64,000 bases of DNA from contig JADBJJ010000032.1 of assembly GCA_014874475.1 (NCBI GenBank), positions 124,001-188,000 on the forward strand. The letters are read 5' to 3'. The position numbers and the translations under genes are program-made. The DNA comes from Chloroflexota bacterium (lineage in GTDB: Bacteria > Chloroflexota > Anaerolineae > B4-G1 > DUEL01). This document shows, in pieces, positions 55,426 to 63,999 of the stretch. The notes beneath the pieces were generated by a model that was given only the letters and a program-made list of their open reading frames with translations, was not told the origin of the DNA and ran no database searches. Each line of letters begins with the position of its first letter. The first letter of the stretch is position 1.

Positions 55426-56244
55426 TTATTTTTCGACGTCAAGGGAGTCCTGGACCCATCTCAGTATCTCATCTTTTGCTCCTATGAGATCCGCCAAAGT
55501 GGAGTATGGCCCCATCTCTCCCAGCACCTCGTACACCTTGACCCGCTTGATGGTCAGCCTCAGTTCCTCAAAGCGGACTTTGCCGGAGCCCCGGCTCCCC
55601 TGCCCGCCCAGGTAGTCATCCTCCAGCAACTGCATCGCGGTGAAGAGATGGCCCAGGAGGACCACATCGTTGCCCAGGTAGAGGTTCAAGACCAGTTCCA
55701 TCGGCGCAAAGACCGTATCAGCCGGGACGCGCTCCAACGGGCGGGGGACGGCCGCGCTGGTCACCCGGTCAATCGCGGCCTCCCATTTGACCTCGGTGTA
55801 GGGCATATCGGTGCGGACGGATAAGAGCCTCCGGGCACTGCTCTGTTCACCCTTCCGCTCATCGTCTTCCAGCGGCACGTCGCGGACGATCAATCGGGTG
55901 GGCGCCGGGACGTTAAATTTGACCTCGCCGGGGACGCCGAAGAGAGGGTTGACCCAGTATTCCTCATACTGCTTCTCGTCCTCGGCGACATGGATGTTTA
56001 CATTGCCGATGGAGCGGTTTTGCGGTGCGCCGGTCACCCTTTCGGCCAGGGAGCGCATCTTCCCCTTGAGGGAGGAGCCGGGGATGTAGGGCCGTCCGGT
56101 CACCGGATCACGGATGACGGGATTGTCCACGTTGCCAATGGCCAGAGCGCCGGGCGAGCCGCCGATATGCAGTCCCGTCACAGTGCGGATCTGTCCGGTG
56201 ATGAAAACTCGTCCGATCAGAGTCAGAGTCTTCTCCTGGTTCAT
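55426..56244 (-). CDS. csm3: Type III-A backbone subunit and target-RNA nuclease Csm3
   Basis: 272 residues; AGGAGG precedes the ATG. RAMP fold with TGLHIGGSPGALAIGNVDNP, the PYIPGSSLKGKMRSLAERV loop, YTEVKWEAAIDRVTSAAVPR and DYLGGQGSRGSGKVRFEEL. The catalytic Asp of Csm3 (Asp33 in S. thermophilus) corresponds to Asp40 in GNVDNP and is kept, so 6-nt interval cleavage of target RNA is expected. Multiple copies form the backbone along the crRNA. Confidence 0.96.
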   Translation of the reverse strand: MNQEKTLTLIGRVFITGQIRTVTGLHIGGSPGALAIGNVDNPVIRDPVTGRPYIPGSSLKGKMRSLAERVTGAPQNRSIGNVNIHVAEDEKQYEEYWVNPLFGVPGEVKFNVPAPTRLIVRDVPLEDDERKGEQSSARRLLSVRTDMPYTEVKWEAAIDRVTSAAVPRPLERVPADTVFAPMELVLNLYLGNDVVLLGHLFTAMQLLEDDYLGGQGSRGSGKVRFEELRLTIKRVKVYEVLGEMGPYSTLADLIGAKDEILRWVQDSLDVEK

Positions 56245-56254
56245 GACTTGCCTC

Positions 56255-56698
56255 CTAATTTCCGCCGTATGCCTTGTGGAAGGCCACGATGGCCTCAAAG
56301 AAGTCCATGAATCGGTTGAAGCGGGCCTCTCGCTCCTTCTCATCTTTGGCCTCGCTGACCATCGCTAGGGCAGGGTCAAGCACCTCACGCAGGTCTTCCA
56401 TACCCCTCCCTTCCCGTTCCCGTCTGGCGAAGTAACTCAGCTTGGGGCGCAGGAGGACGGCCTCCCGGTAGGCGCTTTCCGGGTCGATGGGCCAGCGCAG
56501 TTGAATCTGGCGCGCCGTGCCGAAGACGTTGCGAATCTGGCTGGTGGTCACCCGTTTTTGGGCAATGTCTGCGCCAATTTCTTGGGCATATTTCACCAGC
56601 GTCTCCGGGTCGCCCTCAACAATGATGCGCCTGATCGTCTTATCCCGCTCGGATGTGGGAGCCATTTGTTGTTTTTCTGAAGAACTCTGGCTGCGCAT
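56255..56698 (-). CDS. csm2: Type III-A small subunit Csm2 (Cas11)
   Basis: 147 residues; the ATG follows GAGGAGG. Helical Csm2 with VKYAQEIGADIAQKRVTTSQ, IRNVFGTARQIQLRWPIDPE and RPKLSYFARRERE, then a helix LDPALAMVSEAKDEKE and RFNRFMDFFEAIVAFHKAYG. Csm2 copies stack along the target strand opposite Csm3. About 150 bases lie between it and cas10 upstream; I see no gene there. Confidence 0.92.
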   Translation of the reverse strand: MRSQSSSEKQQMAPTSERDKTIRRIIVEGDPETLVKYAQEIGADIAQKRVTTSQIRNVFGTARQIQLRWPIDPESAYREAVLLRPKLSYFARREREGRGMEDLREVLDPALAMVSEAKDEKEREARFNRFMDFFEAIVAFHKAYGGN

Positions 56699-56847
56699 TT
56701 GGACCTCCTCTTGACACGAAACTCTAAGGATATTGTACCAGTGAATGAGCAATCCGGCTTCGGGTATCTCTTCGTGGTCCCCTCAGTTCCTCCTTGTGGC
56801 TGTGATCTCACCGGCTTCGGGCGGAACGGTCTTCCGACCGGATGGGG

Positions 56848-59307
56848 CTACTCACCTTTTCGTTCACTGCTGGCCTCTCCCTTGCGGATCAGGAACTCAG
56901 CCCAGCGGGCGGCCAGGCCGATAATCTGGATCAGGTCCGCCGAATGGAGCAGTTGGTCCCGGAGGGCGATGATGCCCTCTTTGACCTCACTATCTTTGAC
57001 CCGGGCCGCTGCGCGGGTCAACTGGTAGAAGGAGACCCACATCCACCGGCCAAAGTGAAGCCGGCGCCGCTGGTTCCGTTTTTGGGTGCGCTCAAATTCG
57101 GCCGCGATTTCCAGGAGGTTCTGGAGCAGAGCCTTGGGCGTGCTCCGGTTCTCGCACCAGTCGGCCAGTTCCTCGGCGCGCCGTCGGGCCTCAGCGAACT
57201 GGTCCCAGGATAACACCTGGCCCAAGAAGGTGACGGCGTTTTTGCCCGGCAAGCCTTTGGCCAACTTTTCGGCATCCCGGGCCTCGCGGGCGGCCTGATA
57301 AAGGGGATACTTGAGGTGGGCCAGGCTGATGCCGCCGGAAAGGGTGATCCCCGGATTCTGGGCCACGTAGTCAGCAAAGGAACGTCGCACCCGCTGGGCG
57401 AACTGAGGCAGGGCATCCCACGCGCCCACGATAAACAGGTCATCGCCCCCGGCATACTGGAGGTAGAGCCGCTGGCGCATATCTTCAGAGTCCTCCTCCT
57501 GCGGACCGGCCAGGTAGGGCAGCCAGCCCTCAAAAAAGAAGCGCAGGCTGGAGGAGAGGGTCGCCAGGCGGGAGAGAGTCAGATTCCGCTGGAAGAGTTG
57601 CCCCAGGTCGTCCACGTCCATCCGCAACACCCCCCAGCGCGGGATGCCCCGGGAGCGCTGGCCCAATTGTTCAAAGGTCGGGTAGTCGTCCGGTACCAGT
57701 TGGGCCAGAGGACGCACCGTCCACACCACCGGGATCGGGTCCAGCGCGGCGAGAAGCGACTCTTCTTTCTCCCTTTCCGGCACCGGGAATGGGCTGATCC
57801 GGGCCAGGGTCACCCCCTCCAGAGGGGGGAGGGCGTTGCGCTTCTGCAGGGGCTGGCGGACATCAACCAGGGCCACCCGGACTCCGAAGGCCTCCAATCC
57901 CTCGTTCCAGGTACGGACGGAGGATCCCTGGGAGAGGTTGGGAATCGGGGCCTGAAGCCAGAGGAGATGAGTGGCGTGAGTCAAAGCACGGCCCAGGTCC
58001 TCAAAACTGGCGCAGCGCTCACATTTGCGGATGGGCTCGGCGCCAGGCTCTCCCTCTGTATAGAAGCGTTCGTCCTCCTGCTGCTCGGCCCCGCAGATGC
58101 TGCAACTCTTATCCCGATCTCCCCCGACGCCCAGCGGCTGGCCGACGAGGGCGAAGAGTTCCTGCTCGGGGAGGGAAGCCAGCGGGCGGTACTTGGCCGG
58201 AAGGAGACAGTCCTCGTGGAGCCGCCGCCAGGCTTCAGGGAAGCGCTCGCGATCAAACTCTCCCTTCTTCAGAGAAGTCCAGGCCAGGGACAGGTGGACT
58301 GTCCCTCCATGGGCGATGACCAGCCGCCGGGTCACCTCGCGGTGGATGTCCTTCAGGGCCTCCCGCTGGCGGACGCCAGCCAGCAGGTAGAAATTGCCCC
58401 CGCCGGCGTAAATCAGATTGGTCGGCGGGAGGCCCAACTGGCGCAGGATGAAATCGGCCACCGCCTCGGTCAGCAACTGGACATAGAATGAGCGGCCGCG
58501 CAGGGTCCGGGCCGCGCCTGCGGAGGAGAGGCTGTAAATGAAGTCCTGAACGCCGGCCATATCTCCGGCGACCAGGATAGCCACTTCTTCGTCGTCCCCG
58601 GCGGTCCGGCACCATTCCCCGCTGCGGCCGTCCACGGCCAGGCAGACCGCCAGCGCGGCCGTCATCCGGCTATGGTCGTACAGGCTGACATCGGGCACAG
58701 CGTTGAAGTAGGCGGAGGGGATACACCAGGTGAACTCCAGCATCCGCTGCAGGAGGACCTCCAGAAAAAGGGCCGGGTCTGAAATCTCTTTCAGCGGCTG
58801 GCAGGCGCGCGTAAAATCCTCCCATAGCCCGAAGTATTCATCCCGATGCTCTTTCTTCCACTCCGTTGTCCCTTCCGGTTTGGGGAAAATGACCTGGCGC
58901 TGAAATGCCAGACGCCTGAGGGGGAGATACCAGGGCTTATCGCCTTCCTGCAGTCGGCTGAAGATGGAGCGCAGGTAGGGGACGCTCCGGTCATCCTGTT
59001 CCCCATCCAGTTCCGCCCGCTCTCCAGCGGAGAGGCCGTCGGCCAGGCGAACCCGTTCGTCGCCCTCGCTGCGCGGAGCGTGATGGTAAACCACTCCGCT
59101 CAGTTCCTTCCGGGCTTCTGGGGGAAGGGCGACGGCAAAATCCTGGACGAAGGAGTACCCAGCCAGAGCATGGGCGTATTTGACGTCTCTCAGAGCCTCG
59201 GCGTCGGGTATCTCTCGCAGAGGAGCATCGGCCCGCTGGGCAAACTTGCCAATGTCGTGGAGCAATCCGGCCAGGGCAATCCGATAGATGGCTTCTCTTT
59301 CTTCCAT
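56848..59307 (-). CDS. cas10: Type III-A Cas10 (Csm1), HD nuclease and cOA synthetase
   Basis: 819 residues; GGAGG lies upstream of the ATG. The N-terminal HD domain has AGLLHDIGKFAQRADAP (His17-Asp18) and VVYHHAPRSEGDERVRLADG, which should cut single-stranded DNA. A zinc-binding stretch CSICGAEQQED...KCERC lies in the middle. The second palm domain has QYAGGDDLFIVGAWDAL (GGDD at about residue 619), which makes cyclic oligoadenylate from ATP when target RNA binds. All three active elements look intact, so DNase and signalling should both work. Confidence 0.96.
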   Translation of the reverse strand: MEEREAIYRIALAGLLHDIGKFAQRADAPLREIPDAEALRDVKYAHALAGYSFVQDFAVALPPEARKELSGVVYHHAPRSEGDERVRLADGLSAGERAELDGEQDDRSVPYLRSIFSRLQEGDKPWYLPLRRLAFQRQVIFPKPEGTTEWKKEHRDEYFGLWEDFTRACQPLKEISDPALFLEVLLQRMLEFTWCIPSAYFNAVPDVSLYDHSRMTAALAVCLAVDGRSGEWCRTAGDDEEVAILVAGDMAGVQDFIYSLSSAGAARTLRGRSFYVQLLTEAVADFILRQLGLPPTNLIYAGGGNFYLLAGVRQREALKDIHREVTRRLVIAHGGTVHLSLAWTSLKKGEFDRERFPEAWRRLHEDCLLPAKYRPLASLPEQELFALVGQPLGVGGDRDKSCSICGAEQQEDERFYTEGEPGAEPIRKCERCASFEDLGRALTHATHLLWLQAPIPNLSQGSSVRTWNEGLEAFGVRVALVDVRQPLQKRNALPPLEGVTLARISPFPVPEREKEESLLAALDPIPVVWTVRPLAQLVPDDYPTFEQLGQRSRGIPRWGVLRMDVDDLGQLFQRNLTLSRLATLSSSLRFFFEGWLPYLAGPQEEDSEDMRQRLYLQYAGGDDLFIVGAWDALPQFAQRVRRSFADYVAQNPGITLSGGISLAHLKYPLYQAAREARDAEKLAKGLPGKNAVTFLGQVLSWDQFAEARRRAEELADWCENRSTPKALLQNLLEIAAEFERTQKRNQRRRLHFGRWMWVSFYQLTRAAARVKDSEVKEGIIALRDQLLHSADLIQIIGLAARWAEFLIRKGEASSERKGE

Positions 59308-59447
59308 CACAACCTCCGGGTGGTTGAGTCGCGGGTCGCAAAGTGCAAGGGATTGGGCACTACCATCGCAACCCGGGCCTGAATCATGGGCCTGCACCGT
59401 GCAGAAACAGGCGTCCTTCGGTCAGAGAGCGCTTTTTCTCCGGTATC

Positions 59448-60278
59448 TCAATCCGTCCCCCCCACCCTCCTCCTCACCTGCCCCATTCCAGTCGTCGTCT
59501 GATATCCCACTCCGGCGTAGAAGGCGTAGTCCGTCAGCGCCCTCAGGATGCCCACCCAGTAGGGGTCAGCCCGGAGGACGGTATAGCGGCAATAGCCCAC
59601 AAAACCGATCTGCATCCCGCCCCCCTTCCCCGGCACCGAGCGGGTGGAGAGTTCGTACCGGCTGATGGCCAGGCACTCTTGAGCGAACCGCCGGACCTCC
59701 GGAGAGACCGTCGCCGGCGCAAACTCGTTCCACTTTTCCAGCAGGCTCCCGTAGACCAGGTCCGGCAGCGGCAGGGGGACGTTGCGCCCGCCGGAGTGAA
59801 AGGCGGTGGGGGAGAAGAACTCCAGTTCCAGGTGACGGGGCAACGGCTCCTCCGTCGGCAAGGTTTTCCTCAGCAGCGCCTGATACGTCGTCTGGCCCGC
59901 CCAGGGATGGACAGAAGGGTCCAGCGTCGCCCCCTGGAGGGCCAGCCAGGCCCCCTCTATCTCCACCACTCGGGGCGGCGCCTCGGCCCAGCGAATCAGA
60001 TGCTCCGAAATCTCCGCAGTCAGCCCGGTGTAGCGCAGAAAGAGGGGACGGCCCGGGACGACCACGGCCTTCAATTCCCCGTTCACCCGCTCCATACGCA
60101 CCCCCACCAGCGACGAGCAGGTGAAGGGGCGGCGTTCATCCGCGGCGTGCAACCGTTCGGCCAGGGCGGGGTCCCGTTCGGCCACCCCTTTCAGGAACAG
60201 AGCATGGCTGGCCCGTCCCAAATGCGGCGGCAAGACCGCCTCCTCCCCCTGAAACATCAGGACGAGACTGGTCAGCAT
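59448..60278 (-). CDS. cas6: crRNA-processing endoribonuclease Cas6
   Basis: 276 residues. Two ferredoxin-like halves; the C-terminal glycine-rich RNA-binding loop reads AGVGYQTTTGMGQVRRR. Earlier segments are LELEFFSPTAFHSGGRNVPL and KGGGMQIGFVGYCRYTVL. The early RASHALFLKGVAE could hold a catalytic His. It would cut the repeat at the base of the AATGCCC/GGGCATT hairpin, leaving the 8-nt ATTAAGAC tag. First gene of the minus-strand operon, with a candidate promoter at 60373-60400. Confidence 0.93.
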   Translation of the reverse strand: MLTSLVLMFQGEEAVLPPHLGRASHALFLKGVAERDPALAERLHAADERRPFTCSSLVGVRMERVNGELKAVVVPGRPLFLRYTGLTAEISEHLIRWAEAPPRVVEIEGAWLALQGATLDPSVHPWAGQTTYQALLRKTLPTEEPLPRHLELEFFSPTAFHSGGRNVPLPLPDLVYGSLLEKWNEFAPATVSPEVRRFAQECLAISRYELSTRSVPGKGGGMQIGFVGYCRYTVLRADPYWVGILRALTDYAFYAGVGYQTTTGMGQVRRRVGGTD

Positions 60279-60372
60279 ATCACCTCCATTTTACTTACGC
60301 CATGCGCCAGGTCAACAGAGAAATCTCCGATTTTGCTCAGAGTTTTCTCGGATGCCAGGATGGGCAAACCAG

Positions 60373-60400
60373 TGTATACTGGACAATGGACGAGAGACAA
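60373..60400 (-). promoter_or_regulatory. Candidate promoter of the cas operon
   Basis: On the minus strand TTGTCT (60400-60395), 16-base spacer, TATACA (60378-60373). Start would be near 60366, leaving a leader of about 90 bases to cas6. Confidence 0.5.
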
Positions 60401-60415
60401 CCTACCGATGGCTGG

Positions 60416-61285
60416 CTATCGGCTGATCGCCAACCAGGGGCTGAACTTTTCCCGAAGGAAATGGTACGTGAGGTGAGTGCCATCCGGCATCCCCCAGGCG
60501 ACGCGGCATTCGGCGAGAATCTGGCTCTTGTGGCTATCCAGCGTCTTCAGCGTCATGCCCAGTTGCTCGGCTGCGTCCTGAAGGGAGGGGGCGAAGACCA
60601 GTACCCGCAGGACCTCCCGCTGCCGCTCTGTGAGCCGATCCCAGACGGCAGCACAGCAAGCGGCGTCCCCGGGAGTCAGGGTGGGCGCAGCAGGGGGACG
60701 GGCCAAAACCCGCAGGGCCGGGAAGTAGACGCCCCAGGGGGCGAAGGGGATGGGGATGAGGCGGACACCCGCCTCCGGGGGGGCGTGGAGAATGGTTCCT
60801 TCGCGCGCCCGTTCCAGGAACTCCGGGGGCGTGTAGAGATGCCAGCAGCGATCCTGATGGTCGCAGTGGAGCATAGCCGCGGTGACCAGCATCAGCGCCA
60901 GAAGGCGCGGGCCGCCCGCGATGCAGAGGTGCAGCGCCTGGCCTTCTGCCTTCAACTCCGCCAGCAGGTCGCGCGCCAGCGACCAGACCGCCTCCGCTTC
61001 CGCGCCGTTGGTAATCGCCGTCAGCGGTCGTCCCTGGGCGTGCAGGGGAACGCGGCGAAATTCCAGGGGGCGGCCTCCGTACTGCCCACCCGCAAATTCG
61101 GCACTCAACTGGGCCAGCGCCCGACGCACCCGGAGATCTTCGGGGGAAAGATGGAGGACCAACACTTGGGAAAGCAGTTCACCCATCGCCAGCAACCCGT
61201 CCACAGCAAAGGTGACGACCTGAGCCTGTCCGCCCATCGTCACCAGGGCAACCTTCCCGTCCGGCAAATAGGCAACCGTCCGCAT
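60416..61285 (-). CDS. CARF (NE0113-like) protein fused to a LuxR-type HTH
   Basis: 289 residues from the ATG reading MRTVAYLPDG. Residues 1-190 match the Cas_NE0113-type CARF domain: LVTMGGQAQVVTFAVDGLL, VLVLHLSPEDLRVRRALAQL, the conserved LCIAGGPRLLALM (120-132) and CWHLYTPPEFL. Residues about 217-262 are a LuxR/GerE-type HTH: LTERQREVLRVLVFAPSLQD, AAEQLGMTLKTLDSHKSQIL. It has no HEPN or nuclease domain. It should be a cyclic-oligoadenylate-responsive transcription factor, perhaps also a ring nuclease. It is divergent from the P-loop/Csx3 gene with only 37 bases between. Confidence 0.8.
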   Translation of the reverse strand: MRTVAYLPDGKVALVTMGGQAQVVTFAVDGLLAMGELLSQVLVLHLSPEDLRVRRALAQLSAEFAGGQYGGRPLEFRRVPLHAQGRPLTAITNGAEAEAVWSLARDLLAELKAEGQALHLCIAGGPRLLALMLVTAAMLHCDHQDRCWHLYTPPEFLERAREGTILHAPPEAGVRLIPIPFAPWGVYFPALRVLARPPAAPTLTPGDAACCAAVWDRLTERQREVLRVLVFAPSLQDAAEQLGMTLKTLDSHKSQILAECRVAWGMPDGTHLTYHFLREKFSPWLAISR

Positions 61286-61294
61286 ACAATGAGA

Positions 61295-61300
61295 ATTATA
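61295..61300 (-). promoter_or_regulatory. Candidate -10 box of the CARF-HTH gene
   Basis: TATAAT on the minus strand (61300-61295) lies 9 bases before the ATG at 61285, which would give a nearly leaderless transcript. The -35 (TTTGCG) is weak and overlaps the start of the neighbouring gene; the intergenic region is a natural operator position. Confidence 0.45.
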
Positions 61301-61322
61301 GGCCAGAACGTAGAGAACGCAA

Positions 61323-62489
61323 ATGGACTGGTATAACCCGCTGCCCGCCGTTGTCATTGGAGGGCCGCCCCACAGCGGCAAATCGGTTCTGGCGTACACC
61401 CTGACCCGCGCTCTGCGCGCCCGAGATATCCCCCACTACCTCCTGCGAGCCTACCCGCCCGATGGTGAAGGGGACTGGTTCCTGGAAGGGGAGCCGGATA
61501 TCGTCCGCCATCTGCGGGTCAAAGGCGCGATAAGCCAGCGGTGGCTCCCCCTGATCCGGCAGGACATCGCGCGCCGCCATCTCCCCCTCATCGTGGACAT
61601 GGGCGGCCTCCCCACGCCGGAACAGGAGTCCATCCTGGACGAGTGCACCCATGGGATTCTGCTGACCCCCTCCGACGAGGCCCATCGGGAATGGAGCGAC
61701 CGTTTCTCCGCCCACGGCTTAGTCCTCCTGGCCGACCTGCGCTCCGACCTGAGCGGGGTCAACCAGATAGAGGCGGTGGAGCCCGTCGTGCGGGGCGTCT
61801 TGGCCGGGCTGGAGCGGGGAAGAACGGCCTCCGGCCCCGCCTTTGACGCGCTGGTGGAGCGACTGGCCGCTCTCTTCATACCCTTCGCCGTCAACCTCTA
61901 CCGCCGCCACATCGCAGCCGCGCCCACAGAACTGGTGGTGGACCTGGAGCGACTGGCCCAGAGGCTGGGCTGTAAACCCACAGATTGGTGCCCGAATGAC
62001 CTTCCGGCTGTGCTGGACTATCTGCCGGCAGGGGAACCGCTGGCCCTCTACGGCCGGGGGCCGAACTGGCTCTATGCGGCCATCGCTGTCCACGCACTCC
62101 CGGCCCCTTTCTACCTCTTTGATGCCCGTCTGGGGTGGACGGCGCCCCCGACCCTTCACATCGGGGCCCCTTCGGTCGGCCCTCTACAGGTGAAAGAACG
62201 CCGGGAAAAGGAATCTCCAGTCACCTACATGGAGTTCTCCATCCCCGAGGGCTACCTGGATATCACCGAAGTGGAGGGGCTGGCCATTCCACCTCCCCCA
62301 GCGGATGGATTGGTTCTCAGCGGCAAAATCCCCCTATGGCTCTGGACTGCTCTATCCCGCCTCTACGCGCCCCTGACCTCCTGGCTGGCGGTGGTCCAGC
62401 CGCAACTGACGGCGCAAGGGGTCGGCTGGGCTGTCGTGGTCCACAGCCGGACCGCTTTCCCCATCGGCTCCTGCATCGGTATGGGATGA
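61323..62489 (+). CDS. csx3: P-loop ATPase fused to two Csx3-like domains
   Basis: 388 residues. The N-terminal P-loop (GGPPHSGKSVLAYTLTRAL, Walker A at 14-21) with WFLEGEPDIVRHL, LPLIVDMGGLPTPEQ and ECTHGILLTPSDEA matches the ATPase of known Csx3-AAA proteins. C-terminal to it are two Csx3-like units. Unit 1 (about 226-280) has YGRGPNWLYAAIAVHAL and LFDARLG with His257 and Asp267. Unit 2 (about 302-385) has LSGKIPLWLWTALSRLY and QPQL, lacking the His and Asp. Csx3 degrades or sequesters cyclic tetra-adenylate. The domain order is opposite to the cyanobacterial Csx3-AAA. Confidence 0.82.
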   Translation: MDWYNPLPAVVIGGPPHSGKSVLAYTLTRALRARDIPHYLLRAYPPDGEGDWFLEGEPDIVRHLRVKGAISQRWLPLIRQDIARRHLPLIVDMGGLPTPEQESILDECTHGILLTPSDEAHREWSDRFSAHGLVLLADLRSDLSGVNQIEAVEPVVRGVLAGLERGRTASGPAFDALVERLAALFIPFAVNLYRRHIAAAPTELVVDLERLAQRLGCKPTDWCPNDLPAVLDYLPAGEPLALYGRGPNWLYAAIAVHALPAPFYLFDARLGWTAPPTLHIGAPSVGPLQVKERREKESPVTYMEFSIPEGYLDITEVEGLAIPPPPADGLVLSGKIPLWLWTALSRLYAPLTSWLAVVQPQLTAQGVGWAVVVHSRTAFPIGSCIGMG

Positions 62490-62533
62490 GAAGAGTTCTT
62501 ACAGACCCAACCACAGAGATAGGAGGCTACCAT

Positions 62534-63742
62534 ATGAACCGACAACCATTTGCCGATTGGAAATTGGAAACGTGCGCGGTCCACGCCGGGCGCACAGCAG
62601 GGCTTGCCCTTATCCCAGGGCTGGTCCCCATCCCCACCATCCCCCCGATTCACCCCTCCGTTACCTATGCCTACGAGCGGATAGAGGACTTGGATGAAGC
62701 CTTCGCCAAGGAGGGCTATGTCTACGCCCGACACGGCAATCCCACCGTCGCCGCACTGGAGATGGCGGTGGCCGCACTGGAGGGCGGGGAGACAGCGGTC
62801 GCCTTCGCTTCCGGCATGGCGGCCATCCACGTCGCCCTTCTGGCCGCAGGCGCGCGGGCTGGGGCGGCCGTGGTGGCCGCCCGGGACCTCTACGGCGCCA
62901 CCTATCTCCTGCTGGACCGCCTCCTCCGCTCCCAGGGGGTGACGATCCGCTTTGTGGACGTGACCGACCTGGCCGAAGTGGAGACGGCCTGCGCGGAGGT
63001 CCGGCCTATTGCCCTGCTGGTGGAGACCATCTCCAATCCCTTGCTGAAGGTCGCTGACATCCCCGCGCTGGCAGAAATAGCCCACCGGTACGGCGCTGCA
63101 CTTCTGGTGGATAACACCTTCGCCACGCCGTACCTGGTCCGCCCGCTGGCCCTGGGCGCCGACGCCGTCATCCACAGTGCCACCAAGTACCTGGGCGGCC
63201 ACGGGGACGTCCTGGCCGGCGTTGTGGTCACATCGGCAGCGCAACGGGAGGGACTGCTGGAAGTCCTGAAGACGACCGGGGCCAACCTGGGGCCCCTGGA
63301 GGCCTGGCTCCTGCTGCGGGGCCTGCGGACGCTCGTCCTGCGGGTGGAGCGGCAATGCGCCAGTGCCCTGGCCCTGGCCCGCTGGCTGGAGAATCATCCC
63401 CACATCCGTCGGGTCTTCTACCCCGGCCTCCCCTCCCACCCCCAGCACGAACTGGCCGCGCGCCTCTTCGGCGGACAGGGCTTCGGCGGCATTGTCACCT
63501 TTGAACTGAAAGACGCCGGGCAGGAAGAGGTGTTCCAGTTTATGGACCGTCTCCGCCTCTGCATCCCCGCCACCTCCCTGGGGGACATCCAGACGCTGGT
63601 GCTCTACCCCGCCCACTCCTCCCATCGGGGCCTCAGCCCGGAAGAGCGCGCGGCCCTGGGCATCACCGCCGGAATGGTGCGCCTCTCGGTGGGGATTGAG
63701 GCCATAGAGGACATCCGGGCCGACCTGGAACAGGCTCTTTGA
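62534..63742 (+). CDS. Cystathionine gamma-synthase/gamma-lyase family PLP enzyme
   Basis: 402 residues; AGGAGG eight bases before the ATG. Cys/Met metabolism fold type I: PIHPSVTYAYERIEDLDEAF, YARHGNPTVAALEMAVAALE, FASGMAAIHVALLAAG (phosphate-binding), LLVDNTFATPYLVRPLALGA with the Asp for the pyridine nitrogen, and the PLP lysine in SATKYLGGHGDVLAG. The family includes cystathionine gamma-synthase, gamma-lyase and methionine gamma-lyase; which one cannot be told. It is unrelated to the CRISPR genes and marks the end of the island. Confidence 0.93.
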   Translation: MNRQPFADWKLETCAVHAGRTAGLALIPGLVPIPTIPPIHPSVTYAYERIEDLDEAFAKEGYVYARHGNPTVAALEMAVAALEGGETAVAFASGMAAIHVALLAAGARAGAAVVAARDLYGATYLLLDRLLRSQGVTIRFVDVTDLAEVETACAEVRPIALLVETISNPLLKVADIPALAEIAHRYGAALLVDNTFATPYLVRPLALGADAVIHSATKYLGGHGDVLAGVVVTSAAQREGLLEVLKTTGANLGPLEAWLLLRGLRTLVLRVERQCASALALARWLENHPHIRRVFYPGLPSHPQHELAARLFGGQGFGGIVTFELKDAGQEEVFQFMDRLRLCIPATSLGDIQTLVLYPAHSSHRGLSPEERAALGITAGMVRLSVGIEAIEDIRADLEQAL

Positions 63743-63971
63743 GCATCCGTCTGTGGACGATGAGCTGAAAAAGACCGGCGCCGCACTCCCGCGGTCCTTT
63801 CACAGGCCGGTTATCTCCGGTAGGCCCCCCCTCCTGAGTGTGCTGAAAATATTCCCCGCCGACTCAAGGACGAAGTCGGTGCCGGCAAAGACGGGGGGCC
63901 CCTATCGCCCCTCCCATCCCCTGGGCCCCCTTATCCCCTCACCCCGCGAAACCCTGAAGGGCCAGATCGGC

Positions 63972-63999
63972 TTGACTTTCTCCTATTGTGGACTACAAT
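63972..63999 (+). promoter_or_regulatory. Promoter at the right edge
   Basis: TTGACT (63972-63977), 16-base spacer, TACAAT (63994-63999). It would drive a gene outside the window. The 230 bases before it (from 63743) hold no gene I can see. Confidence 0.6.

Noticed and set aside
55426-56244. Loss of the Csm3 catalytic Asp because GGS is followed by Pro
   Set aside because: The catalytic Asp aligns with the D of GNVDNP, ten residues after the GGS, and is present.
62490-62533. SAM-type riboswitch before the Cys/Met enzyme
   Set aside because: Only 44 bases separate it from the previous stop, too short for an aptamer and with no matching core.
63743-63810. Terminator after the PLP enzyme
   Set aside because: AAAGACCG and CGGTCCTTT pair only with a bulge and a long loop; not convincing.
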